Shown here piece by piece: positions 48,101 through 59,546 of a DNA stretch of 64,000 bases. The translations under genes and the position numbers were made by a program. Within the stretch, counting starts at the first letter, position 1; every line of letters starts with the position of its first letter. This stretch comes from Gibbula magus (taxonomy: Eukaryota; Mollusca; Gastropoda; Trochida; Trochidae): the NCBI GenBank assembly GCA_936450465.1, contig OW388291.1, positions 86,039,099 to 86,103,098 on the forward strand, written 5' to 3'. Below the pieces are notes generated by a model. The model saw only the letters and a program-made list of their open reading frames with translations, was not told where the DNA came from and ran no database searches.

Positions 48101-49150
48101 ATAGGTTTAATATTCATAGCACATTCCTTGTTGTAGGTACTTGCTAGTGAATAGACCCACCCAATCGTCTCTTTCCTAATGTATAGACAGTTATCTATGG
48201 TGAACAACCCTTTATGGGACGTTTTTCACATCGCCGTCAGGAAACGAATAATTGTTAAATAAAAGCATATTTGGTATCAAAGTGAAGGCGATTATGTGTT
48301 CTTTACGAATATATAGGTTTAATATTCATAGCACATTCCTTGTTGTAGGTACGCGCTAGTGAATAGACCCACCCAATCGACTCTTTCCTAATGTATAGAC
48401 AGTTCTCTATGGTGAACAACTGTTTAAGGGACGTTTTTCACATCGCCGTCAGGAAACGGATAATTGTCAAATAAAAGCATATTTGGTATCAGATTGAAGG
48501 CGATTATGTGTACTTTGAGAATATATAAGTGTAATATTCATAGCACCTTCCTTTTTATAGGTACGCGCTAGTGAATAGACCCACCCAATCGACTCTTTCC
48601 TTATGTATAGATAGTTCTCTATGGTCAACAACCGTTTAGAGGACGTTTTTCACATCGCCGTCGGGAAACGGCTAACTGTTAAATAAAAGAATATTTGGTA
48701 TCAAAGTGAAGGCGATTATGTGTTCTTTAAGAATATATAGGTTTAATATTCATAGCACATTCCTTGTTGTAGGTACTTGCTAGTGAATAGACCCACCCAA
48801 TCGTGTCCTTCCTAAAATATAGACAGTTATCTATGGTGAACAACCCTTTATGGGACGTTTTTCACATCGCCGGCTGGAAACGGATAATTGTCAAATAAAA
48901 GCATATTTGGTATCAAAGTGAAGGCGATTATGTGTTCTTTACGAATTTATAGTTTTAATATTCATAGCACATTCATTGTTGTAGGTACGCGCTAGTGAAT
49001 AGACCCACCAATTGTGTATTTCCTCATATATATATAGTCAGATCTTTAGCTATGGTGAACATACGTTTAGAGGACGTTTTTCACATCGCTGTCAGGAAAC
49101 GGATAATTGTAAATAAAAGCAAATTTGGTATCAAATCGGGTGATTATGGG
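45120..49150. repeat. 212-bp satellite array, copy 2 (about 19 units)
   Basis: The gtac-gcgctag word recurs at 45,191, 45,367, 45,583, 45,794, 46,007, 46,223, 46,435, 46,647, 46,859 and on to 48,985, giving a period of 212 bp. From about 46.9 kb, units with gtacttgctag and gtacgcgctag tend to alternate, a higher-order pattern of about 424 bp. The last unit is diverged and fades near 49,150. Confidence 0.95.
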
Positions 49151-50811
49151 TATTTAAGAAAATGTAAGAGTGTTCTATTTATAGGCTTATATAATATATG
49201 AGGGACCTAGCTATTTTTAATTTATTCATTTACGGTACAGCTTGACCTAACTGTTAGAATATAATTACCACGCTAAAAACGAAGTATATGCTGTTATTTT
49301 TAATTTTCACTCATGTCGGTTTTAGTTTAATTAATAAAGTCCAGATTCTAAATCCGCCTCAATATAGCCAACAGAGTGTCGAGTGTTGTCAAATCGAACG
49401 CACCCATAGTTTCACAGCGCACATCGCAAGCGCGCTTATAACTGCTAAGCAAGGGTATGCCAGTCGACAAACCGAGCCCCGCTAGAAGTGCGCTAAGCGG
49501 TTGAGAACTAGCGACGACCGATTCCGGTCGTGGAGAAGAAATGGATGCATTATCGATCCTTTTTTTGCTGGGGAATACCCGTGAGTTGCGTCTATTTATA
49601 TACCCATTGTCATATTATTATTGTAAACCATGTTACTGGCGCATTGCGTCGCCTAGTACCACGCAATAATGGTGTGACACTCGCGGAATGTTGGGGATAT
49701 TCCACGAAAAGCGTAACACGGGTTACAACCGTATTTCTTAGAATCTATTTCTGCACACACAGGAAGTAGGTCAATCACGGCGGAAGGTGCCGATGATTGC
49801 CGGTGATCGCCGATGTTATGCCATCGACAATCACTACATATATGCTTTCCTAACAAAAACACATTGAAAATTTTAATTTCATCAACTATTTATATCGGAA
49901 TAGGTTTTATGTTGCTCCAAACCTACCGATAAACAATGCACTTATAAAAAAAAATTCCCTGACGCACATGACGCAGAGCATATTATAAATAGCATGCACA
50001 TGTGCATACACGCTATCACGGTTTGGAAAAATTGTAATGGCGGCGATCTGCGTGCGCACAATGCGAGTAAGAGCCTTCCGGTTAGAGGCGTTTAAGCATG
50101 GGCAGTTTGCACTGCGGAAGCAATGTCTTTGATTTTAAAAAGTATATTAAATAGTTAAGAATTTTTTACCGATTTTAAATATGAAGACATGTCTTATAAT
50201 GCAATTCAAGAACTAAATTTTCTTTTGTGTTGAATAATATTAGCTTAATTAACGGCTAGAACGACGGCGACTTGTCAGTAACTGGCATATGTCTATATAT
50301 CATGTTGTTATCGCTTAGTTTTAAAGAATGACTTATTAACTATTATTTAAAACAGTTTTGTTCGTTAATTAAAACATCAATCCCTAACTTGTTTTTATTT
50401 GAAGAATTCAGTTGCAAAGATGTATACAAACAATTCAAATCGTGCAGGTGCCCGATTGAAAAGTAGGCCTATTTCTATTCTGTATGATGGCGTTTCGTGT
50501 CCATATCACACTTTTTAAATAAAATTATCTAATAATTTACGTTGTTTTAAATCATGGCAATTTATTCTTTTTATTTAGAAATATTTGATATTTTAAAACT
50601 TCATTCTAAATTCTACAATAACAGGTACATTTCCGACCATTCAGATCGACTTACATTGTTTTGACTACGATGATTTCGTCAATGAAATATTTTATCACAA
50701 CTGTAACTTAGTTTTGAAGGAGTTAACATTAATGATTTTTTTCTTTGTAGTAACATTTCAAAGTCGGTAATATTTTTAAAACTGAATCATTGCGTTGAAT
50801 ACGATTACTAA
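49151..50811. other. Intergenic, no gene recognised
   Basis: AT-rich with a GC-richer part at 49,370-49,520. Frames at 49,288, 49,530 and 49,653 have no motifs. Confidence 0.4.
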
Positions 50812-51037
50812 AGGGATTAAAGAATGAAGAATAGAGACGATTTTATGGATATACAACTTATTTATTCTTTGAAGGCGACGTTTCGACATAGGTTCTAATG
50901 TCGTTGACAATAACAATATAACCTTTGTCGAAACGTCGCTTTCAAAGAATAAAGAAGTTGTATATCCATAAAATGGTCTCTATTCTTCATAACATCAATT
51001 TCTAGAATGCCAATCAAACAAGGGATTAAAGAATGAA
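50812..51037. mobile_element. 192-bp hairpin insertion with 17-bp target duplications
   Basis: The 17-bp word agggattaaagaatgaa flanks the insert at 50,812-50,828 and 51,021-51,037. Inside, gaatagagacgattttatgg and its reverse complement, extending through ttctttgaaggcgacgtttcg, form arms of about 60 bp. Long target duplications point to target-primed reverse transcription (LINE, Penelope or a passenger). The gtcgaaacgtcg phrase resembles ends of Penelope-like elements, but there is no coding sequence. Confidence 0.7.
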
Positions 51038-51289
51038 ACTGTAGAAATATTAATGGGGATGGGTATTTTTTTTTTTTTTACAGTTACAGACTATTGAAAT
51101 CGTTAAATATTTAATCATATCAATCAATTAATGCTCAAGTAATTCATTGAAAGTTGCTTACAAAAGGATTTAGGGATATAGATTACGATTATGATAGCAT
51201 GTCAACGGGATATTGTGGCGGAGAGTTCGTATTATTATATTACATTCTGCCATTGGAAATACTTGCCATTTAGATAGTGAGGAAATATA

Positions 51290-51570
51290 ACATGGTTATA
51301 TTTGGGATAACACTACCTTCAATAGTACAAATTCTTGTACTTTTTCGGGCCGAGTCCCATGCGGGATTCGAACCCACGCCCTCAGAGTAAGGCAACTATC
51401 GCCAGCATTGACTGTACCAACAGCTCGTGTGGTAAGCTGTTGGTACAGTCAATGCTGGCGATAGTTGCCTTACTCTGAGGGCGTGGGTTCGAATCCCGCA
51501 TGGGACTCGGCCCGAAAAAGTACAAGAATTTGTACTATTGAAGGTAGTGTTATCCCAAATATAACCATGT
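51290..51570. mobile_element. 281-bp near-perfect hairpin with tRNA-like sequence in both arms
   Basis: 136-bp arms (51,290-51,425 and 51,435-51,570) are reverse complements around a 9-bp loop. Each arm contains gggttcgaatcccgc, a Pol III B-box-like motif, and gctgttggtacagtcaatgc. Ends acatggttatatttggg match the short element at 7,180-7,367. The 13-bp word tacattctgccat lies at 51,241-51,253 and again at 51,572-51,584, but the left copy is 36 bp outside the element, so it may or may not be a target duplication. Confidence 0.85.
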
Positions 51571-51870
51571 TGTACATTCTGCCATGACGAATAATTGCTT
51601 TTTGGTCAGAAATCGTATCAAATGATGTATTTTAACCAGGTGATAAGCTATATACTACCTTTGTGTAAATTATGGGAAAGCAGTACGCTGATAGTTTCGT
51701 TGTTTCCTAAACTTATTGAACTTTATCGCTGATGGAGTTATTGTGTAAATTATTAGTTAATACTGTTGAAGTACGTTCAGTGCAGACACATTTGAATCTG
51801 CTATTTTCTCTTGACGTATTTATTACTTTATATATTGACTATATATATTTAGACTGGACTATATAATTCA

Positions 51871-54078
51871 ATCAGTTTGAGTATCGCTTCCAAAAACAAG
51901 GGTAAAGTCCAGAATCAAGAAACTAAAATATTGACTGCACAACCACTTGTCATAAATCGTGTATCGAATAAAAGCTCCTCTGCAAGAAAGAGCACTGTGG
52001 ACTGATTCCGGCTGAATATCCATTTTTATTTGAAAAATATAGATATGATTCAATAACATTTATAAGATTTTAGAACCAGTAAATGATAATTATTCAAATT
52101 GTGCATGCATGGTTTTTTTTTATTTTCCTGTGCTATCGTAACAGACACATGACGCCATAACCTTAGATTATACGGCAATACACGATTGTATACTTTATGG
52201 TTTCGTCTGTGCTAACCAACTTATTAAAACATATTACCGTGATTGTTGGATATCTGAATTTCCGTTTTATGATATAAGAAATATCTTCCAAGGACTAATA
52301 ATAACAAATAACTATTCCAATGTATATATTCGCTAAATAATAGTCGCGATTACGGGCCGAGTTGTCGTATTTATGTCTGTGAGTTTATTAATTTCAAGTA
52401 AGTACGGTAATAAATGTTACTTTCACAAAGAGAATATGATCAACACTTGAGCATAACGGTTGAAACTTGAATAAATAACAATCTTCGAAAACAATTATTT
52501 TGTCCGTAATATCAATGAAGATTTTAAAATAATCCGTTGCCGACGTTCATCGAAAATGTAACCATGACACTTGAATAAAGTCAGGGGCTGCTTAATTTCT
52601 AGTATGAAAACTTGAAATATAGGCCTATCAAATTTGGAATCAAATTTAAAATTTAAAACAATATTGACAAGGTAACTGTGGCTCGCTTCCTCTGTGCGGC
52701 ACTGAACCATAAGGGGCTGGATCGTCGACTTCCAATGCTTTCTGGTAGCTAATTTTTCGACAATACAAACTTCTGTGATTTCACCACCATCGACAGCATC
52801 AAAACCCAATACTTACCTAGTATCTAGCATCGATTCATAGACTTTATTTCATATGTATCATATATATTTAATATAGTTCATTTATTTCATATATATCATA
52901 TATGATACTGGATTTTATTAACCTATTATTCTTTAACGGCGCTGTAGCACACCATACGTGTAACCAATGGCCAAATAATCAATAGAAAGAGTTCTAAAAC
53001 CTATGTACATGGTTCGGTTAAGCCCTGCGAATCCATTTTCCACCGAGCTGCCATTTGAAGGTGTTCACATGAAAATGGCCGCTCGTAGGTAGTTCAAGTG
53101 ATCTGACTGGTGTAGCGATACCTAAACAAACAGAATAGAGTTTTAAATATGTTACAGTGATGGAATGATCAAACATCATGCGGTCTGAATTCTCAAAATC
53201 GCATCAGTCCTACAAATCTACCTCTCACACTGAAGAGTTCCACAAAATTGTCGCTTTATACATTACTTTATGATTCTTCCAATATGGATAACCGTTTCTA
53301 TGGATACGGCCTATCGAGTCGTGTTATAAGAGGTTTTACCCTCAAGCGTAGATTTGTTGGTGAAGTGTAGGTGAATACGAGTGCTGGATGGACAGGCGGG
53401 TGGACGGATCTCAGACAATGTCATCCTCGATAATCCAGTGCTATATTCTCCGATAGTAGATTTATCGGAACAATAGCGCTGGATTATCGAGGATGCGACA
53501 ATGTATGATGAGAGGGAACTATTTTTAGGCAATATTGAAGGCATTGTGGGGTACCAAACGCAGCTAGAAAATGGTAAACGATTTTAATGTACAATTATGG
53601 TTGTCGTTTTCTGGAAGATACGACTAGAGTGGATGAATGAAGCATCGTTAATATGTAAAGGATACCAACCAGAGTATGAACAGAATATCAACAACGTAAT
53701 GTAAGCATTTTGATTTCGCCAATCATCAAACTTCCTGTGACGTACTTATTACACTTAAGAGATAATGATTAGCAGCAACTGTGTAAGCATCATTGAAGGC
53801 TGGTGTCTATAACAAACTTCACGTTACTGTCAAGTGGTATGTCCATACGTTAATTCCGTATATCGACATCACATAATAAAGATGAATTATGAAGATAAAT
53901 ACAGGAAATATACACCAACATAGAACAAAACTATTCATGGTCAAGAAATGTAGTCTGAAAGAAAGTGTCGAAGATAAGGAGATGTAATTAGATCGTGCAT
54001 GGCATGATTATAGGTCTATATTGATATAACGATGTAAATAATTGACTTTAAGTTCGTGGTTGAAATGAATAGATCCTA
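51871..54078. repeat. Duplicated block X, copy 2
   Basis: Nearly identical to 13,102-15,308, same orientation, offset 38,769-38,770. Left neighbour is an AT-rich sequence instead of the minisatellite, and the right neighbour differs too. It contains the same exon-like relic (about 52,700-52,795) and palindrome. Confidence 0.9.
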
Positions 54079-55355
54079 GGCTATATATATATTTAGTGTT
54101 GAACACGCAACCGATCGCATGTTTTTCCCTGAAAAAGAGGACAGTAGGACAGATATAGACACCTATACAGTTCTGACTGACAGAACACGTAACATATAGT
54201 ACTGTGGTTTCATTATATATTAGCTTTTATTACACTCTCGTTGAAGATACTACTGTTGTGAAACATCGAAATGTTATTCAGCACTGTTAGTTGTACCACG
54301 AATAGCACTTACCATGATTTGCATTTGCTAAACTTAACGCCACGTGTAATATGACGCATGTTCAAAATAAGGTACACATGTACTTATAGATACACATACA
54401 TACTGATATGTACACGTCATGTATATATGTGGAACATACATGATGTAAGCAGATATTCAATTATATAGAAATTATATTAAAGAGTCATTAAGTATGTTGA
54501 TAAACATAGAGGAAAATTACCAAAAATCTCTCTCACTGAAATATATACAAGAGGAAACGGAGAAATAGCACTAGTGTGTAGAGGTGTTGTCCAGTCTAAA
54601 TATAGATCAAATCTGTTATTTTCAAGCGCAAAGCATTGTGGTCTACAGACACACAACAAAGTTTATGAGTACTCACAGAAACGAAATTATATAAAAGTTG
54701 TTGGCGTTTATCTATTTATCATTTGATACGGTTATATAGTTCCTACAGACATTGAAATACTTGTTTTCTCAAGCTTGACTTTTGCTTGAACCGTACATAA
54801 TCAATGAGAATTAATCCATATACCATTTAACAGGTAAATGCCATCATTTTGTATATTTTAGAAACGTGTTAATAAAACAATCGCCACATTATATATTAGG
54901 CGCCCCGCCCCAAAAGTTATTTTCGTCTTCTTCTCACGCAGCAAAAGCTCCATAAATGCTGAAATCGTGTTTACGGACGCCTTGGCAGACTCGGATAGAC
55001 AGTGGGGATTACAAGTTGTACGTTGACCAATTATGTAAAGTTTTTTTTACAGCCACCATAGAAACATGAGAAGATAGGATCATGCATGTTATCAAGCATT
55101 ATGTTTATATAGAATGTTCAATGGGTAGATTTATGTCAACCAGATTTTGCGCAATGAATAAATCAACGTAACTGTGACAGTGGACAACATTGGAAACACC
55201 TCTGACAAGTACTCTAAGGGCACTCTCATAATAATAATAATGAACTCCCACCACGAAGGGGCATGCTCAAAGCGAACATACGTTATTACCCTTAGGAAAC
55301 TTGTCAGTTTGGGGTAAAATCCCCAAAATGATGAGAATATCGTAAAATATTCTGT
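54079..55355. other. Intergenic, no gene recognised
   Basis: AT-rich apart from ggcgccccgcccc at about 54,899. No motif-bearing frame. Confidence 0.5.
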
Positions 55356-56143
55356 GAACAGAAAGATTTTTGCCACATCAAGAACATTTTGGGATATATG
55401 AACCTACATGGGGCACTTATTCACCATTGAAACCTAACAAAAACAACTCAAAAGTGAGAGAATTGTTAAATATTTTGTTGAAGAATTACATTTAGAAAAA
55501 GTCCATTTTATGGATAAATGAACGCCAGAAGGGTACTTATTAACGGTGGATTACCAAGTCAAAACCTTGAGAAAATTATAATATTTGAGTAAAATTACTC
55601 AAAAAAAAGATAAGAAAATAGTTTTTATAATGAATTTATTTCTTTAACATTTATAACTTATGACTAATTGACATTATAAACTCAGAGTATTCAGATTCAT
55701 ACACCATTTTTAAAGTCAATAACTTGGTTATAAAATGCACAAATCCAAGAGAACAGAAAGATTTTTGCCACATCAAGAACATTTTGGGATATATGAACCT
55801 ACATGGGGCACTTATTCACCATTGAAACCTAACAAAAACAACTCAAAAGTGAGAGAATTGTTAAATATTTTGTTGAAGAATTACATTTAGAAAAAGTCCA
55901 TTTTATGGATAAGTGAACGCCAGAAGGGTACTTATGAACGGTGGATTACCAAGTCAAAACCTTGAGAAAATTATAATATTTGAGTAAAATTACTCAAAAA
56001 AAAGATAAGAAAATAGTTTTTATAATGAATTTATTTCTTTAACATTTATAACTTAGGACTAATTGACATTATAAACTCAGAGTATTCAGATTCATACACC
56101 ATTTTTAAAGTCAATAACTTGGTTATAAAATGCACAAATCCAA
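55356..56143. repeat. 394-bp tandem duplication, two units
   Basis: Unit 1 (55,356-55,749) and unit 2 (55,750-56,143) both start gaacagaaagatttttgcca and differ at only about three positions, so the duplication is recent. No coding content. Confidence 0.93.
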
Positions 56144-56652
56144 GAGAGGGACATTCATAAAAGATGCTGTATCGCCTGTCAGAGCATCACACCTGTTCTG
56201 AAGACGCCCGATATAGGGGACAAATAAAAAATCTCTTGAAATTGGTAGGAAAATGTTGTCCGATCTACAGTTGTATCGGTCACTCTCCTCTGTATATATT
56301 TTATCAACAGTGGTTCAATTTGTGGTGAAAGATAGGACGGGAGAAATTCATATGCACATACTGCATGGAGAGTGAGTTGCTGACAAATGTGATTGTTTTT
56401 AAGTCATTAGCACAGTTTTCCTGTTCAGTGTTCTAGGGATTGTCCTAAATTTGATTCTTGTTTGGTATTGTTAGGGATTTTAATTACCCAAAATTATTTA
56501 TGGTATTTGACTGCAACTGCTTGTATTATCTTCACCAGGCTTAAAACCCTTGACGGTGGATTTGTCTAAGTGGGTTTCTTCAAGAACAGAAGATTTATTA
56601 TATCATTATCATTTTCAAGTTTGAAATAGTGTAACTTCTTTCCCGGGATCCA
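56144..56652. other. Intergenic, no gene recognised
   Basis: No frame or RNA signal recognised. Confidence 0.4.
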
Positions 56653-56963
56653 TCAAAACCTTATAGGCCTCGGATCAAGAGGTCTCGAGTTCGAATCCCG
56701 CCAGGGGCACGGCAATTTTGTTTGCAGTAGAGAACTGTTCTACACGCAGTAAGGTTTGGGTACAATGCTACACTAAATTTCAGCGTAGTACCACCTATGG
56801 TTCGCTAGTTCCAACCGATGCTCGCAGGTTTCACCGCAAGGCATAGCCACATGGCGTTGCGGGCTTTCTCCCTGCCATAATACTAGCAGCAGTGATATAA
56901 GTGAAATACTCCTGAAAGCGGCGTTAAACCACAACTCACCTCACCACACCTCAAAACCTTATA
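56653..56963 (+). mobile_element. tRNA-derived SINE with 13-bp target duplications
   Basis: The body (56,666-56,950) begins with a tRNA-like part containing the B box (gagttcgaatcccgcc). It ends with gaaatactcctgaaagcgg then cgttaaaccacaactcac, a tail common in molluscan SINEs. The word tcaaaaccttata flanks it at 56,653-56,665 and 56,951-56,963. No A box is evident, so this copy is probably 5'-truncated. It would depend on a LINE for movement. Confidence 0.85.
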
Positions 56964-57716
56964 CAATGTTTAAGACTATGATAATTGTTCAAGAGCTCTC
57001 TAAGATCTGACAGACTCAGAACAGCACAAAGTCTCTTTGGTTGTTAGATTGTTGAAAGCTTTAACTCAATTTGTGCATTATAAAAAGCTTAGTTTGTGCA
57101 ATTTTTTCAAGTTATGTAATTTTATGATAAGATAACCATTTTCTGACATTAATGAAAAGCATGACACAGGAAAAAGTTTAATGCTTTTGTGTAATTGAAT
57201 AAAATAAAGTGACAAATAACATTCTGTCATATGATTTTCCCACAACTAAGGCCATATATAATTTTGTTTTTAATTAATATTTAGCTATTATATAATTAAG
57301 TGATTTTATTTGGGTCTTCGTAAATTGATAATTTTTAATTCGTTCTTTAAATTTCAGAAAACAAATGACTATTTTGAATTAAATAGATTGATTTACTAAT
57401 AGATCCAGATCATGAATTGATGATCTTTTTATCTTTACAGACCAAAGATGTATTGTGCGGTGAACACTATCTCTTATTTTTGCATCAAAAAACTTCTTTT
57501 AGTTTTCTTGAAATATGATTTATTATTAACTAAAAATCACCCTAAAATGAACTGATCAACAGACGCATTCTTCATATGAAATAAGTCAACGTGAAAGTAG
57601 TATCAGTATGATTGCATGCCCAGCCGATTAAATACATTTTTTTACAATTTATATACACAATGTTTCAATTGACATTTAATTTAATTCATCTCCTAAAATC
57701 TTCTACTCATCAGTTA
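56964..57716. other. Intergenic, no gene recognised
   Basis: AT-rich sequence without recognisable features. Confidence 0.4.
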
Positions 57717-58848
57717 CACAGGGGCTTGTATTGTCGAAACTAGCGATTACAACGAATATGAAGTGGACGATCCAGCCCCATATACTATAAAAAAGTAAAG
57801 GGATGTAACGGGGTCAACACCCCATGTCCGTTTGAAATTATATTTCAGAATGTTGTCATCATATTATCATTCAATGTTTTATATCACGGCAAAGCCAATA
57901 CATTTGTCTATAAAACAAGCCATCAAACGTAAAAATCGAACGGATAATAACAAGGATATGATTTTTCAAAGCCAAAAATATTAGCACATTGCTCATGTAA
58001 GCCATTTGCCTGGCCCACCAAAATAATAAAATATTCGCTTGAAAAAATTATTATAAAATACTTTATAATATCCTGTCAGCTAATAGTTACAAAGCCCAGT
58101 ATTTGGTGCATCAGATCGCGCAAGAATTATAACACGGGGTGCACTGTAATTGACGTACCAGAGATTTTAGATGATCTCAAGTGTGTTTCGAAACATCGTT
58201 TGATAGTGAGACGGCCATATTGAATGACCTTGGCATTGGTCTATTTTTGGTAACGAAATGATGTCATAGGGCTATTTGAGGCCCTACGACATCATTTCGT
58301 TTCCAAAAATAGACCAATGTCAAGGTCATTCAATATGGATGACTACTAGACAAACGATGTTTCGAAACACACTTGATATAATGTAAAATCCCTGGTATGT
58401 CAAATACAATGTCCCTCATGTTATAATTCTTGCGCGATCTGATGCACCAAATACTGGGCTTTGTAACTGGGTCACTATTAGCTGACAGGATATTATAAAG
58501 TATTTTATAATAATTATTTCAAGCGAATATTTTATCATTTTGGTGGGCCAGGCAAATGGCTTACATGAGCAATGTGCTAATATTTTTGGCTTTGAAAAAT
58601 CATATCCTTGTTATTATCCGTTCGATTTTTACGTTTGATGGCTTGTTTTATAGACAAATGTATTGGCTTTGCCGTGATATATAACATTGAATGATAATAT
58701 GATGACAACATTCTGAAATATAATTTCAAACGGACATGGGGTGTTGACCCCGTTACATCCCTTTACTTTTTTTTTTATAGTATATGGGGCTGGATCGTCG
58801 ACTTCATATTCGTTGTAATCGCTAGTTTCGACAATACAAGCCCCTGTG
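57717..58848. repeat. 1.13-kb palindrome (arms about 556 and 568 bp, 8-bp loop)
   Basis: 57,717-58,272 and 58,281-58,848 are near-perfect reverse complements around tatttgag. Outer edges are at cacaggggc. Arms differ by small indels (for example a 4-base insertion near 58,468 and a longer T run near 58,770). If transcribed it would form long double-stranded RNA. The right arm carries the N-terminal frame described at 58,629-58,877. Confidence 0.93.
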
Positions 58849-58877
58849 CTTCTGTTGTCAACAACAATGTCAGCCAT
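58629..58877 (-). CDS. Unknown exon-like frame ending in a palindrome arm
   Basis: 82-codon minus frame starting MADIVVDNRSTGACIVETSD with a good start context (aaaatgg), followed by YNEYEVDDPAPYTIKKK. The first ten codons lie outside the palindrome; the rest is inside. Related sequence is found in both copies of block X (frameshifted) and in the other arm. The acidic start resembles a real first exon, while the codons after about 40 look like non-coding sequence, suggesting an exon followed by intron. No family was recognised. Confidence 0.35.
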   Translation of the reverse strand: MADIVVDNRSTGACIVETSDYNEYEVDDPAPYTIKKKVKGCNGVNTPCPFEIIFQNVVIILSFNVIYHGKANTFVYKTSHQT

Positions 58878-59282
58878 TTTAGCAGTTGCTACGAAGGGAG
58901 ATAACTCAGACAGTATTTGTCATACAACTGATTTTACATCAGGAAATCTCAGCACACCTTTCTGTGACATTTTCAAGTGGTCATAACTTTTTCTGCCAAT
59001 GGTTGATTTTGGTTGGGGTTTTTTCTGAGAGTAAGGGACATGCATTCTTTCATTTTTTACAGTTATTTGTCTGTTATCGAAAATGTCCGGGTTCATTTAA
59101 ATTTGGGGAAATTCCTACTGGCCTACTGGTGTAAGGACCAACCTCGTTCCTTGTTCATACTCAACCTCACCTAGCTGCCAACTAAGGCGCTTTAAGGTTA
59201 TCGCGGGACTTTTATTTCCATACCAGGTACCCATTTTTATTGCTGGTTGAACAGAGCCACATTTTAATGAAGTCAATCAATT
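58878..59282. other. Intergenic, diffuse repeat-like sequence
   Basis: Contains gggagataactc beside the start above and a stretch around 59,180-59,260 (accaggtacccatttttatt) that looks like part of a dispersed repeat. No gene recognised. Confidence 0.35.
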
Positions 59283-59432
59283 TTAGAAACGTATGCAGAT
59301 AAATGGGGGTTAACGGTAAATCTAGATAAAACAAATATTGTTGTTTTTAGAAGAGGAGGAGTTTGATCTAAGAATGAAAAATGGTTTTATAAAGGAGAAC
59401 GTGTTTTGACAGTCGATTCATATAGTCAAGTC
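59283..59432 (+). pseudogene. LINE RT fragment (plus strand)
   Basis: TYADKWGLTVNLDKTNIVVF then RRGGV, a TGA, and KNEKWFYKGERVLTVDSY. It matches the part after the catalytic Asp pair in the 60.4-61.1-kb RT (RLTFYLDKTKILIFRKGG, then KEKWFYDNQPVIV), so it is the same family in opposite orientation, broken by one stop. Confidence 0.75.
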
Positions 59433-59546
59433 AAAAGGTCCTTATTGTATTCGAGGCCTCTGGCCCATATACATTTGAGTTACATGCATTATTAATCACC
59501 AATTCAATAACAAATTAAATGGCTAACGGGTGATTGATTTAACTTA

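Noticed and set aside
51360..51500. tRNA gene on either strand
   Set aside because: Only B-box-like sequence is clear. I see no closed acceptor stem or normal anticodon arm, and the sequence is part of a large hairpin element.
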